Source: Schauerella fraxinea
Lineage (GTDB): Bacteria; Pseudomonadota; Gammaproteobacteria; Burkholderiales; Burkholderiaceae_B
NCBI GenBank assembly: GCA_030849965.1
Contig: JAVDKL010000001.1
Location: 2,710,554-2,774,553 of the forward strand
Direction: 5' to 3'
DNA: 64,000 nucleotides
A program made the translations under genes and the position numbers. The notes under the pieces are model-generated. The model did not search any database and was not told where the DNA came from. It saw only the letters and a list, made by a program, of their open reading frames with translations. Positions 9,108 to 17,253 of the stretch are shown piece after piece. Within the stretch, counting starts at the first letter, position 1. Each line of letters opens with the position of its first letter.

Positions 9108-10352
9108 TCACCCCATCATTGCCATCTGCCCACCCAGCAGCGATATCCCCAATAGCAACACCGCAATCGCCGCCAGCGCCTGTATGCCGTAGCGCAAGGG
9201 GCCCAACCAACGGCTGCCGCCGCTGCGCCCGATCCGCTCGGCCAGCGCACCCGCCCCAACGGCCAGACACGCCAGCGCCGCCACCGTGAGACCCGTGCCC
9301 ACGCCCATCGCCAACGCCGATGCGATACCGGCAAAGAGAAAATCCTGAGACAGCGCGAATACCAGCACGATGATGGCGCCACTGCAGGGGCGCAGTCCGA
9401 CGGCCGCGATGGCGGACCAGGCACGCCGCAGATTGAGCGGACCGCTGACCAGGGCCGGATCGGGCACATGCGCGTGCCCGCAGCCGCAGGCATCGTCGTG
9501 GACATGATCGTGGTGATGCGCGTGCGAATGGCCGTGAACGGCATCGTGACGTTGAGCGTCCGACGGCGCCTTCGCATGAGCCTGAGCATGGGCATTGGCA
9601 TTGGCATGAGCATGGCCATGATGGACAGGCGTATCGGCATGCGACTCGCCCGCGGGTGCGCCACGCCGCCGCCACAACGGCCGCACCGCGCGTGTCCAGA
9701 CGAGATAAGCGCCAAGCGCGGTAATCACTGCGTACGACACCGCTTCCAGCCACCATGTGGCCTGGTTCATCGTGGCGGCCGTGACGTTCAGCACGGCGGC
9801 GAGCACGAGCACCATCGCAATGGCCACAAGCGCCTGCACCAACGCCGACAGCATCGCCAGCAATGCGCCATTGCGCGCCGTCTGGCGGTTGGCCAACACA
9901 TACGCCGTGATCACCGCCTTGCCGTGCCCCGGACCCATCGCGTGAAACACGCCATAAGCGAACGACAGCCCGATCAGCGCCCAAGCCGCATGGCCATCCT
10001 GTTGCCAAGCCCGCACCGCTTGCGTCAATTGCCGATAGAAATGCGACTGCCAGATCGAGACCTGGCCGAAGAACCCCGACAACCATTCCGGCCCCGTGCC
10101 GCCCCGCGCGGACTCGGGCACCCCGAACGGATGCGCGCCCTGCGCCCAGGCTGCCGGCGCCCAGAACGCCACCATCCCGAGCGCCACTCCGATAACGATG
10201 ACCGCCATCACATCGCGCCACACACCACGCGTAAGCGGGCGCGAAACGTGCGTTGCTGTCCTGGACGACATCGCGAGCCACGACGGCGTGACGGCACGCG
10301 CCAACACATCCTCGCCCAAGCGAACGCGCTCGCGCCAACGCGGTGTCTGCAT
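9108..10352 (-). CDS. NicO/RcnA-family metal permease with His-rich loop
   Basis: A 414-aa inner-membrane protein of the NicO (nickel/cobalt transporter) family. The signature segment GVFHAMGPGHGKAV lies at about residue 140. Several transmembrane helices flank a central cytosolic or periplasmic loop very rich in His (about residues 237-297). The first hydrophobic stretch may act as a signal-anchor. It overlaps the DUF1007 stop codon (ATGA at 10352), which sets the start; an ATG 15 nt upstream is possible. DUF1007 proteins and NicO permeases are a recurrent gene pair. Inside an operon with a Zur-like operator it more probably handles zinc, or serves as an accessory to zinc uptake, than nickel; this is inference. 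Confidence 0.75.
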   Translation of the reverse strand: MQTPRWRERVRLGEDVLARAVTPSWLAMSSRTATHVSRPLTRGVWRDVMAVIVIGVALGMVAFWAPAAWAQGAHPFGVPESARGGTGPEWLSGFFGQVSIWQSHFYRQLTQAVRAWQQDGHAAWALIGLSFAYGVFHAMGPGHGKAVITAYVLANRQTARNGALLAMLSALVQALVAIAMVLVLAAVLNVTAATMNQATWWLEAVSYAVITALGAYLVWTRAVRPLWRRRGAPAGESHADTPVHHGHAHANANAHAQAHAKAPSDAQRHDAVHGHSHAHHHDHVHDDACGCGHAHVPDPALVSGPLNLRRAWSAIAAVGLRPCSGAIIVLVFALSQDFLFAGIASALAMGVGTGLTVAALACLAVGAGALAERIGRSGGSRWLGPLRYGIQALAAIAVLLLGISLLGGQMAMMG

Positions 10353-11089
10353 CACGATGCCGCGCATGCCACCTCGATACGATGCGTGAGTCCCTTGGTG
10401 ATCGCCAATAGCTCATCGGGCAAGCTGTCGGGATCGGGTGGAATGGCGGCGAGTTGCTGCATCGTGGCGTAATCCAATTGACGGGGCGGCCGGTATGTCG
10501 GCTTGCACGTGGCGGGAGCGCTGGACGTCAACGTGACCGCGCCGGGCGCATCGAACGCATAGGCTACGAAATACGTGGGATCGTAGATGTCGATATCGGC
10601 TCGCTTGCCGGCCAACGCCACCGGCTTGGCCAAGGGCAACGTAAAACGCAGCACCAAGCGCTGCAGCTTGGCATCCCACAGCACGGCGGGGTCGCGCGGC
10701 GCGGCGTATTTCAGCGTCTCGCCATCGACGGTCACGCGCGTAAAGAAATGCGAGATCGGATCGCCCAAGGCCTGCATCCAGTCGTCGGCCATGGCGCGCA
10801 ATTTATCCGGCGGATATGCGCCGCCCTTCTGCTTTTTCACGCCTTGCATCGCGTAGGTCGAAAACATCTCATCGAACATCCAGCGCTGCTCGATCGCCGT
10901 GAGGTTGCCCGCCGCGTCCACATCGAACGCAGCGCGCGCATCGATCCACATATGCGGATGGGCGAGCGCGGCGCCAGGCAAGCACACAGCCTGCACGAGC
11001 GCCAGTCCGGCGAGTCGCCGCGTGATGGGCGACAAGGCGGCCCGGCTTATCAGGGCTGCAAGGCGTTGACGAGTTGTTTGGCGTTCCAT
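10352..11089 (-). CDS. DUF1007 family periplasmic protein
   Basis: A 245-aa exported protein. After a signal peptide ending around ...PGAALA, the mature protein opens with HPHMWID, the family hallmark and a likely metal ligand cluster. Its ATG at 11089 lies inside znuA (40-bp overlap). A TTG at 11035, just after the znuA stop, would give an equally good signal peptide, so the start is uncertain. The pairing with the NicO permease immediately downstream (ATGA overlap) suggests a periplasmic metal-binding partner of that transporter. Confidence 0.75.
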   Translation of the reverse strand: MERQTTRQRLAALISRAALSPITRRLAGLALVQAVCLPGAALAHPHMWIDARAAFDVDAAGNLTAIEQRWMFDEMFSTYAMQGVKKQKGGAYPPDKLRAMADDWMQALGDPISHFFTRVTVDGETLKYAAPRDPAVLWDAKLQRLVLRFTLPLAKPVALAGKRADIDIYDPTYFVAYAFDAPGAVTLTSSAPATCKPTYRPPRQLDYATMQQLAAIPPDPDSLPDELLAITKGLTHRIEVACAAS

Positions 11090-12069
11090 TCGAACATTCC
11101 AAGGTAAGTCGCAGCCGGCTGCCCGGGCTTGGACAGCGCATCGGAGTAGAGCGTGCCGCCGGTGCGTGCCCCGGTTTCGCGGGCAATCTGTTCGACCAGA
11201 CGCGGGCTGCTGATGTTTTCAACAAAAACAGCACGAATGGTATCGCGCTTCACCTGGCCGATCAGCCGCGCCATATCGGCCGCCGAGGGCTCGGCGTCGG
11301 TCGACATGCCGACCGGTGCGATGAACGTGATGCCATACGCCTGGCCGAAATAACCGAAGGCGTCGTGCGAGGTCACCACCTTGCGTTGCGCGGCGGGGAT
11401 GGCCGCAAACTGGGCCGTGATGCGGGTATTCAAGGCTTGCAGGCGTTCTACATAGGCGGCCGCGCGGGCGCGGTACGCTACCGCATGCGCCGGATCGGCG
11501 GCGGCAAAGCCCTCGGCGATGTTCTGTGCATAACGCATACCGTTGCGCAGATCCTGCCACGCATGCGGATCGTTGCTGCCGTGAGCGTGTGCGTCGTGGG
11601 CGTGACCAGCGCCCCCATGCTTGCGATCGTCGCCATGGGAATGCGCTGCGGCACCTGCCTTGCCGTGATCATGTTCATGGTCGTCATCGTCATGGCCGCT
11701 TTCAAACGGGCGTGGCGTCACACCCGTGCTGGCGACGATCGTCTGCCCCTTAAATCCCGAAGATTGCGTCAACCGCGGCAGCCAGGCCTCGAAGTCAAGA
11801 CCATTCACCACCAATACGCGCGCCGTGCTCAGGCGTTTGGCGTCTTGCGGCGTGGGCTCATAGCTGTGGGCATCGCCATCGGGGCCCACCAACGTGTCGA
11901 CCTTGACGTCCGGCCCGCCGACTTCGCGCGCAATGTCGCCCAGGATGGAAAAGCTCGTCACCACGGACAACGGCGCATCGGCGGCATGCAGCACCCCGAT
12001 ATTCATCGTCAGGAGTGCGGCCGAGAGCAGACCCAAAGTACGGCGGCGTGCCGAACGCGTCGAGATCAT
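11050..12069 (-). CDS. znuA: Zinc ABC transporter periplasmic binding protein
   Basis: A 339-aa cluster-9 metal-binding protein that captures Zn(II) for ZnuBC. A signal peptide (residues 1-30) is followed by the expected ligands H68 (DAHSYEPTP), H169 (NDPHAW), H235 (TSHDAFGYF) and D310 (YSDAL). A long His/Asp-rich loop at residues 126-163 separates the first two ligands and is typical of zinc rather than manganese binders. The start ATG overlaps the znuB stop (ATGA at 12066-12069), so the product is coupled to znuB translation. The first 14 codons of DUF1007 overlap its 3' end. Confidence 0.95.
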   Translation of the reverse strand: MISTRSARRRTLGLLSAALLTMNIGVLHAADAPLSVVTSFSILGDIAREVGGPDVKVDTLVGPDGDAHSYEPTPQDAKRLSTARVLVVNGLDFEAWLPRLTQSSGFKGQTIVASTGVTPRPFESGHDDDDHEHDHGKAGAAAHSHGDDRKHGGAGHAHDAHAHGSNDPHAWQDLRNGMRYAQNIAEGFAAADPAHAVAYRARAAAYVERLQALNTRITAQFAAIPAAQRKVVTSHDAFGYFGQAYGITFIAPVGMSTDAEPSAADMARLIGQVKRDTIRAVFVENISSPRLVEQIARETGARTGGTLYSDALSKPGQPAATYLGMFEWNAKQLVNALQP

Positions 12070-12968
12070 TTGTATTCTCCGGAAGGGGGCCAGGCCGAGC
12101 CGGCCGGCGGTTTGGCGCGGCGCGCCAGATAGACGAGACCGCCATGCGGCCCGCCAACGACTGAAATCAGATAAGCCGTGCCGGCGCTCAGAATGATGGC
12201 GGGCGACGCGGTCACGTTCAGGTGGTACGAGATCAAGAGGCCCACGACGGCCGAGAGTGCCCCCACCGCGCACGCGAGCGCAATCTGTCCGCCGGCCGAG
12301 CGCGCCCAGAAGCGCGCGGCGGCGGCCGGCAACATCATCATGCCCACCACCATCAGGGTGCCGAGCACCTGAAAGCCTGCCACCAGATTCATCACGACCA
12401 ACGTCAGGAAAACCATGTGCACGAACGATCCGCCGCCACCGCTGGCGCGCAGGAAACCCGGATCCAGACACTCCGCCACCAGCAGGCGATAAACGATCGC
12501 CAGAATGATCAACGTCAACGACGCGCACACGGTGACCAGCATCAAGGCATCGTCGCCCAGCCCCAGCACCGTGCCGAACAACACATGCAATAGATCCATG
12601 TTCGAGCCGCGCACCGATACCAGCAGCACGCCCAGGCCCAGTGAGATCAGATAGAACGCGGCAAAGCTCGCGTCTTCGCGTAACGGCGTGAGCCGTGCCA
12701 CCGCACCCGCCAGAAGCGACACGGCCAGCCCGGTCAACGCACCGCCGATCATCATGGCCGTGAGCGACAACCCTGAGAGCAGAAAACCGGCAGCGACCCC
12801 CGGCAAAATGGCATGCGCCATCGCGTCGCCCATCAAACTCATCCGCCGCAGCACCAGAAACACGCCGAGCGGCGCGGCACCGAACGCCAGCGCCGTGGCA
12901 CCGGCCAGGGCGCGGCGCATAAAGCCGAAATCGATGAACGGCGCGGCCACCAAGTCATACAGGGTCAT
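12066..12968 (-). CDS. znuB: Zinc ABC transporter permease
   Basis: A 300-aa integral membrane permease of the ABC-3 (ZnuB/TroC) family with about eight hydrophobic helices. GDAMAHAILPGVAAGFLL near residue 47 is the family's conserved first motif. It forms the channel for zinc taken from ZnuA. It overlaps znuC by ATGA (12965-12968) and znuA by ATGA, so the three proteins are made from one tightly coupled message. Confidence 0.95.
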   Translation of the reverse strand: MTLYDLVAAPFIDFGFMRRALAGATALAFGAAPLGVFLVLRRMSLMGDAMAHAILPGVAAGFLLSGLSLTAMMIGGALTGLAVSLLAGAVARLTPLREDASFAAFYLISLGLGVLLVSVRGSNMDLLHVLFGTVLGLGDDALMLVTVCASLTLIILAIVYRLLVAECLDPGFLRASGGGGSFVHMVFLTLVVMNLVAGFQVLGTLMVVGMMMLPAAAARFWARSAGGQIALACAVGALSAVVGLLISYHLNVTASPAIILSAGTAYLISVVGGPHGGLVYLARRAKPPAGSAWPPSGEYK

Positions 12969-13708
12969 CGCGCTTGCTCATGACGGTCGCGCGCAAGGCG
13001 CAAGTTCTCGGGGGTCAGCACGTCGGCGGTCGGTCCCCAGGCAATCACGTCGCCAGCCAAGAGCAACGTCTGCGGGAAGTATTCGCGCACCAGTTCCAGA
13101 TCGTGCAGCACGGCAATCACGCCCTGCCCCTGCGTGTGCCCTTCGCACAGCAAGGCCATGAGTTCTTCGGTCGTGTGCCGATCGACTGCCGCAAACGGCT
13201 CGTCCAACAGCACCATGTCGGCGTCCTGCATCAACATCCGCGCAAACAGCACCCGCTGCAGTTGACCGCCAGACAACGTGCCGACCGCGCGATCGGCCGC
13301 GTCGCTCATGCGCACGACCGCCAGCACCCGCTCGGTGCGCGCGTGTTCGGCAGCCGACAGCCGCGACCAGGGACCGGTGCGGCGCCATGCGCCCATTGCC
13401 ACCAAGTCATAGACCGACATCGGAAAACTGCGATCCAGATCGCCCGCTTGCGGCAACCAGGCCAACGCCCCACGGTCGGCATCGCACACACGCACGCGGC
13501 CGGACCCGGGCCGCAGCAGTCCCATCATGCCCTTCATCAAGGTGGACTTGCCCGCGCCGTTGGGCCCCACGATGGCCGTCATCGCGCCGGGCAGAAAACG
13601 GCCTGTGACGTTGCGCACCGCCGCCCGCCCCCGCCAGCCGAAGGAGGCGGCGTCCAGTTCGATCGAGGCGCGCGGACCCACGCGCCGCGGCAACGTACCC
13701 GCCATCAT
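12965..13708 (-). CDS. znuC: Zinc ABC transporter ATP-binding protein
   Basis: A 247-aa ATPase. The Walker A box GPNGAGKST is at residues 48-56, the signature LSGGQ at 145-149 and Walker B VLLDEP at 166-171; a switch His follows in AVLHDLE. The start at 13708 is chosen because this ATG overlaps the TGA of a 51-aa upstream ORF (ATGA). An in-frame ATG at 13747 would extend the protein by 13 non-conserved residues. It powers ZnuB and is the first recognised gene of the zinc operon. Confidence 0.93.
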   Translation of the reverse strand: MMAGTLPRRVGPRASIELDAASFGWRGRAAVRNVTGRFLPGAMTAIVGPNGAGKSTLMKGMMGLLRPGSGRVRVCDADRGALAWLPQAGDLDRSFPMSVYDLVAMGAWRRTGPWSRLSAAEHARTERVLAVVRMSDAADRAVGTLSGGQLQRVLFARMLMQDADMVLLDEPFAAVDRHTTEELMALLCEGHTQGQGVIAVLHDLELVREYFPQTLLLAGDVIAWGPTADVLTPENLRLARDRHEQAR

Positions 13709-13860
13709 GCCGTCCACCATCCCAGCGCCCAGCCGGTGAGCGCCCACAATGCGGCAGCCAGGATCACCGCGCCGCCGACGCGCGCACCGGCCGACGCCAG
13801 TAATAGAGAGGACCGGCGGGTTGGGGGCAGCGAGGTGCCGGAAAAACGAGGGGAAGCCAT
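13705..13860 (-). CDS. 51-aa single-pass membrane ORF opening the zinc operon
   Basis: An ATG at 13860 opens a 51-codon frame ending in TGA at 13705, which overlaps the znuC ATG (ATGA), the same coupling seen between the other znu genes. The product has a basic N-terminus (TRRSS around residue 15), then one hydrophobic helix (about 29-48, containing GGAVILAAALWALTGWALG) and a short WWTA tail. I do not recognise a family. No strong Shine-Dalgarno precedes the ATG, which weakens the call. It lies between the Zur-like operator and znuC, so if translated it would be zinc-controlled. Alternatively it is a leader whose translation couples to znuC. Confidence 0.5.
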   Translation of the reverse strand: MASPRFSGTSLPPTRRSSLLLASAGARVGGAVILAAALWALTGWALGWWTA

Positions 13861-14188
13861 GCAGGAGGTCGCGCTGTCTAACTAAAGGATGTTATATCAT
13901 AGCTTATGTTATGTAATAACCTTTCAAATCGCCTGCAGCGCGTTGAACTTCGTTAGTGCATGCGCTACGCATGCGTGGATTTGGAGCCGTGTGGGCTCGC
14001 CCTCCCTCCGCCTCCCCAACGCCCCCGCGCCATGCCCCCCACCCTGAAGCTCCCGCGATCGCCCACAGCCTGCCGCATTGACCGGATGACACAACACGCC
14101 TTGTGGGCTTTCCCCCCTGTTTTCTGATACCGTGCTGGGGTCGTGGGCGCCTGCGCCCGCTTTTGCTCAAGAACAGTGTTTTCGCGTC
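13861..14188. promoter_or_regulatory. Divergent znu operon / zur control region
   Basis: This 328-bp region separates the znu operon (leftward) from zur (rightward). Besides the two operator palindromes at 13891-13920, the rest is GC-rich with runs of C (about 14000-14045) and no recognisable gene. The operators are about 30 bp from the leftward ORF but nearly 270 bp from zur, so they most directly control the znu genes. Confidence 0.55.
13891..13920. promoter_or_regulatory. Tandem Zur boxes upstream of the znu operon
   Basis: Two AT-rich palindromes occur in succession. GTTATGTAATAAC (13908-13920) is a perfect GTTAT-N3-ATAAC. GTTATATCATAGC (13891-13903) matches it with one mismatch. Their centres are 17 bp apart. 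The form resembles proteobacterial Zur operators (AT-rich GTTAT/ATAAC dyads), and Zur is encoded next door. Confidence 0.75.
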
Positions 14189-14707
14189 ATGACCGCACCC
14201 GCCCGCTCTGCCCGCTCCAAGCCCGTCACCGATCGCCTCGATGTGGCCGAAGCCTTGTGTGCGGAACGCGGCAAGCGCTTGACCCCCATCCGGCGCAAGG
14301 TGCTCGAGCTGCTGCTCAAGCATGACCGCAGCCTGAAAGCGTACGAATTGCTCGAAGAAATGCGCGCCGTGCATCCGGGCGCCGCCCCCCCAACGGTATA
14401 TCGGGCGCTCGACTTCCTGCTGGAAGAAGGGCTGATCCATCGCCTGGACGCCGTCAACGCCTGGAGCGCCTGTCACGATGCAGGTGGGGAACCTCACGAT
14501 CTGCTGGTGGTCTGTACCCGATGCGGCAATGTGGCCGAGATCAGCGATCCCGCCATGAGCCAACTACTGGCCGAACGGGTTGCAAAAACGGGATACGCCC
14601 TCACCTCTCACGAAACCGAAATCCGCGCCTTGTGCCCGGCGTGCCAAAAAGTGACGGATCACGACGGCGGTCACAGCCATGCGCACGGCCATAGTCACAA
14701 ACATTAA
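14189..14707 (+). CDS. zur: Zinc uptake regulator, Fur family
   Basis: A 172-aa Fur-family repressor. A winged-helix domain covers residues 15-95 (with PTVYRALDFLLEEGL as recognition region). The structural zinc site has C109/C112 (CTRC) and C149/C152 (CPAC). The C-terminus ends in a His-rich tail (GHSHAHGHSHKH), frequent in Zur. When zinc-loaded it should repress the divergent znu operon and the znuD-type receptor. The start at 14189 gives the family N-terminus; an upstream in-frame ATG at 14132 adds 19 unrelated residues. Assignment to Zur rather than Fur rests on the tail, the cysteine pattern and the neighbours. Confidence 0.92.
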   Translation: MTAPARSARSKPVTDRLDVAEALCAERGKRLTPIRRKVLELLLKHDRSLKAYELLEEMRAVHPGAAPPTVYRALDFLLEEGLIHRLDAVNAWSACHDAGGEPHDLLVVCTRCGNVAEISDPAMSQLLAERVAKTGYALTSHETEIRALCPACQKVTDHDGGHSHAHGHSHKH

Positions 14708-14924
14708 TTTCGACTGTATTTAAATGGATGAGCGGGTTCGACCCGAACGCTCCCCGTTTTGACGGCTTGGTAAATGTTTTTACCAGGCATGTCCGGCAGA
14801 CGCTTTGGGGTTTGCCCCCTGGACTCTACTGTGCTGTAATCCGGCGTCCGGTCGCACGGCCGGCCCCTTTTTGCCTCATCGCGCACACATTTGTCTGCTG
14901 CGAACTTTGAACTTCTGGTTTGTC

Positions 14925-16055
14925 ATGACTACCCCACGCAGCTTGGACAAAATGGTCCCCGTTACGATCCTCACCGGTTTCCTCGGTGCGGGCAAGACGA
15001 CGCTGCTCAAGCGCATCCTGACCGAATTTCACGGCCGCCGCGTCGCCGTCATCGAAAACGAGTTCGGACCCGAGAGCATCGATAACGAATTGCTCATCCA
15101 GGACAGCGACGAGCAAATCATCGAACTCAGCAACGGCTGCGTGTGTTGCACCGTGCGCGGCGACCTGATGAATACCCTGACCGACTTGCGCATCAAGCGC
15201 GAGGCCGGCACGCTCACCTTCGAACGCGTCATTCTCGAAACCACCGGAATGGCTAACCCCGGCCCGGTGTGCCAGACGTTCTTCATGGACGACGAAATCG
15301 CCGAATACTATCGGCTGGATGCTGTCGTGACCGTGGTGGATGCCCTGCATGGCATGAGCACGCTGGACGAGCAGCCCGAAGCCCAGAAGCAGGTCGGCTT
15401 TGCCGATCGCATCCTGATCTCGAAGAAAGATCTGGTCAACGAAGCCGACTATCAGGCCCTGCGTCATCGTGTGGCGCGCATCAACCCGCGCGCACCGATC
15501 ACCCCGGTCAATTTCGGCGAAGTGGACCTGAAGTCGATCATCGACATCAGCGGCTTCAACCTCAATTCCATTCTCGACATCGACCCCGAATTCCTGGCCG
15601 CCGATCATCCGGATGCCGCGCATGATCACGACCACGGTCATGACCATGATCACGCGCACGACCATGGGCACGATCACGACGATCATGACCACGATCCGGC
15701 CACGTGCACGAATCCTGCGCACAACCACGGTCACCAGCATCATCACGTGCATGACGACGACATCGGCGCTTTCGTATTCCGCGCCGACAAGCCGTTCGAT
15801 CCCGTTCGCCTGGAAGAATTTCTCGGCGGCGTGGTGCAGGTTTATGGCCCCGACCTGCTGCGCTACAAAGGCATTCTGTACATGAAGGGCCTGAATCGGC
15901 GCATGCTGTTTCAGGGTGTCCACATGATGATGGGCGCGGAACCCGGCAAACCGTGGGGAGCCAAGGAAAAGAAATCGACCAAAATGGTCTTTATTGGCCG
16001 CAAGTTGCCCCAGGATATCTTTACCCGGGGATTGGAGCAGTGTCTGGCGGCGTAA
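14925..16055 (+). CDS. CobW/COG0523-family metal GTPase
   Basis: A 376-aa G3E-family GTPase, a putative zinc/cobalt metallochaperone. Walker A GFLGAGKTT is at residues 18-26, the metal-binding CxCC (GCVCC) at 71-75, and the SKKDLV guanine-specificity element near 167. A strongly His/Asp-rich linker (about 228-282) precedes the C-terminal CobW_C domain. COG0523 proteins beside Zur are commonly zinc-related. No Zur-like palindrome is visible in the 217 bp upstream, so direct Zur control is not shown. It is followed by dksA after 59 bp. Confidence 0.88.
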   Translation: MTTPRSLDKMVPVTILTGFLGAGKTTLLKRILTEFHGRRVAVIENEFGPESIDNELLIQDSDEQIIELSNGCVCCTVRGDLMNTLTDLRIKREAGTLTFERVILETTGMANPGPVCQTFFMDDEIAEYYRLDAVVTVVDALHGMSTLDEQPEAQKQVGFADRILISKKDLVNEADYQALRHRVARINPRAPITPVNFGEVDLKSIIDISGFNLNSILDIDPEFLAADHPDAAHDHDHGHDHDHAHDHGHDHDDHDHDPATCTNPAHNHGHQHHHVHDDDIGAFVFRADKPFDPVRLEEFLGGVVQVYGPDLLRYKGILYMKGLNRRMLFQGVHMMMGAEPGKPWGAKEKKSTKMVFIGRKLPQDIFTRGLEQCLAA

Positions 16056-16114
16056 ATCAGTAGCAGTTGCAGTCGTGCGCGCCGCACGGAATCGAATCAC
16101 AACGGAGTGTTTTC

Positions 16115-16576
16115 ATGGCTACCAAGGCAGCAACCAAAAAATCAAGTAAATCGGGCGATGCGCCGATTGATCTGCCCAGCGAACAAGAATTGCTGGCCAT
16201 GCCCGAGTCCGACTATATGAACGACCGCCAGCTGGCATTCTTCCAGGATCGTCTGCGCAAGCTTGAACAAGGCATCCTGAGCAACGCCGGCCAAACGACC
16301 GAGCACCTGCGTGAAACGCAGTTCGTGCCCGATCCCGCCGACCGCGCCACGATCGAAGAAGAGCATGCGCTCGAGTTGCGCACGCGCGACCGCGAACGCA
16401 AGCTGCTCAAGAAAGTGCAGCAGTCGATTGCGCGCATCGATAGCGGCGAATACGGCTGGTGTGAAGAGACGGGAGAGCCCATCGGCGTTCCGCGCCTGCT
16501 CGCCCGCCCCACTGCTACCCTGTCGCTCGAGGCGCAAGAGCGCCGCGAAAAACGTCAGAAACTTTACGGCGACTGA
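16115..16576 (+). CDS. dksA: RNA polymerase-binding transcription factor DksA (cysteine-poor)
   Basis: A 153-aa ppGpp co-regulator that acts through the RNA polymerase secondary channel. The coiled-coil tip motif DPADRA (residues 73-78, DxxDxA) is intact. In the zinc-finger region only C116 is kept; the positions expected to be Cys are T119, S137 and A140 (WCEET, then ARPTATLSLEA). A canonical four-Cys zinc site therefore cannot form. Low-cysteine DksA proteins are known in alpha- and betaproteobacteria, so this is likely functional and zinc-independent. A good RBS (CGGAG) precedes the ATG, and a strong terminator follows. Confidence 0.92.
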   Translation: MATKAATKKSSKSGDAPIDLPSEQELLAMPESDYMNDRQLAFFQDRLRKLEQGILSNAGQTTEHLRETQFVPDPADRATIEEEHALELRTRDRERKLLKKVQQSIARIDSGEYGWCEETGEPIGVPRLLARPTATLSLEAQERREKRQKLYGD

Positions 16577-16611
16577 TTCCCGCCGTACGACGCCTGGTGT
16601 CGACTGAAGAA

Positions 16612-16648
16612 GGGTTGTATCTCACACGAGATGCAGCCCCTTTTTTTT
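16612..16648 (+). terminator. Rho-independent terminator after dksA
   Basis: A 12-bp stem GGGTTGTATCTC / GAGATGCAGCCC (two G-U pairs) with an ACAC loop is followed by eight T. It lies 36 bp after the dksA stop and separates the dksA transcript from hslVU. Confidence 0.9.
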
Positions 16649-16691
16649 ATCGGGTTTGTCCCCATGTACCCCCTTCACAGGGAAGACAAGC

Positions 16692-17231
16692 ATGGAACAA
16701 TTTCACGCCACGACCATCATTTGCGCCCGCCGCGGCAACCATGTCGCCCTGGGCGGGGATGGCCAAGTCACGCTTGGCAACATCGTTATCAAAGGCACGG
16801 CGCGCAAGATCCGCCGCCTGTACCACGACAAGATTCTCGCGGGCTTCGCCGGCGCCACGGCCGATGCCTTCACGCTGCAGGAACGCTTCGAAGCGAAGCT
16901 TGAAAAGCACCAGGGCAATCTGATGCGCGCCGCTGTCGAACTCACGCGCGACTGGCGCACCGACCGCGTGCTGCGCCGCCTCGAAGCCATGCTCATCGTG
17001 GCCGACACCGAACACACCTTGGTGCTCACCGGCAACGGCGATGTGCTCGAACCCGAAAACGGCCTGGCCGCCATCGGCTCGGGGGGCAGCTATGCCCAGG
17101 CCGCGGCCCTCGCGCTCTTGCAGAATACCGACCTGCCGCCCGAAGCGGTGGTCAAGAAAGCCCTCGAAATCGCCGGCGATCTGTGCATCTACACCAACCA
17201 GAATCACGTGATCGAAACGCTCGGCTCCTGA
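16692..17231 (+). CDS. hslV: ATP-dependent protease peptidase subunit HslV
   Basis: A 179-aa proteasome-like threonine peptidase that assembles with HslU into a protease for misfolded and regulatory proteins. The propeptide MEQFHA precedes the catalytic threonine at residue 7 (TTIICARRG after cleavage). Conserved features include [19 protein letters not shown] and [11 protein letters not shown]. An upstream ATG in frame (16656) is disfavoured because it would make an unusual propeptide. hslU starts 22 bp downstream. Confidence 0.96.
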   Translation: MEQFHATTIICARRGNHVALGGDGQVTLGNIVIKGTARKIRRLYHDKILAGFAGATADAFTLQERFEAKLEKHQGNLMRAAVELTRDWRTDRVLRRLEAMLIVADTEHTLVLTGNGDVLEPENGLAAIGSGGSYAQAAALALLQNTDLPPEAVVKKALEIAGDLCIYTNQNHVIETLGS

Positions 17232-17253
17232 TCTGAACAAAGGCTCAACCGAC

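Noticed and set aside
9468-10472. 334-codon plus-strand frame opposite the NicO permease
   Set aside because: It is a shadow of the His-rich loop region and has no start context or family similarity.
14708-14924. Possible terminator or Zur box between zur and the CobW gene
   Set aside because: Several short inverted repeats exist (for example GGTAAA/TTTACC near 14770), but none has a good stem plus T-run, and none matches the GTTAT-N3-ATAAC pattern.
15600-15770. Repetitive CATGATCACGAC-like run that could be mistaken for a repeat array
   Set aside because: It simply encodes the His/Asp-rich linker of the CobW protein; there are no regular repeats or spacers as in CRISPR.
14826-16100. 424-codon minus-strand frame opposite the CobW gene
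   Set aside because: It is the mirror of the His/Asp-rich CobW gene; the GTPase motifs on the plus strand decide the coding strand.
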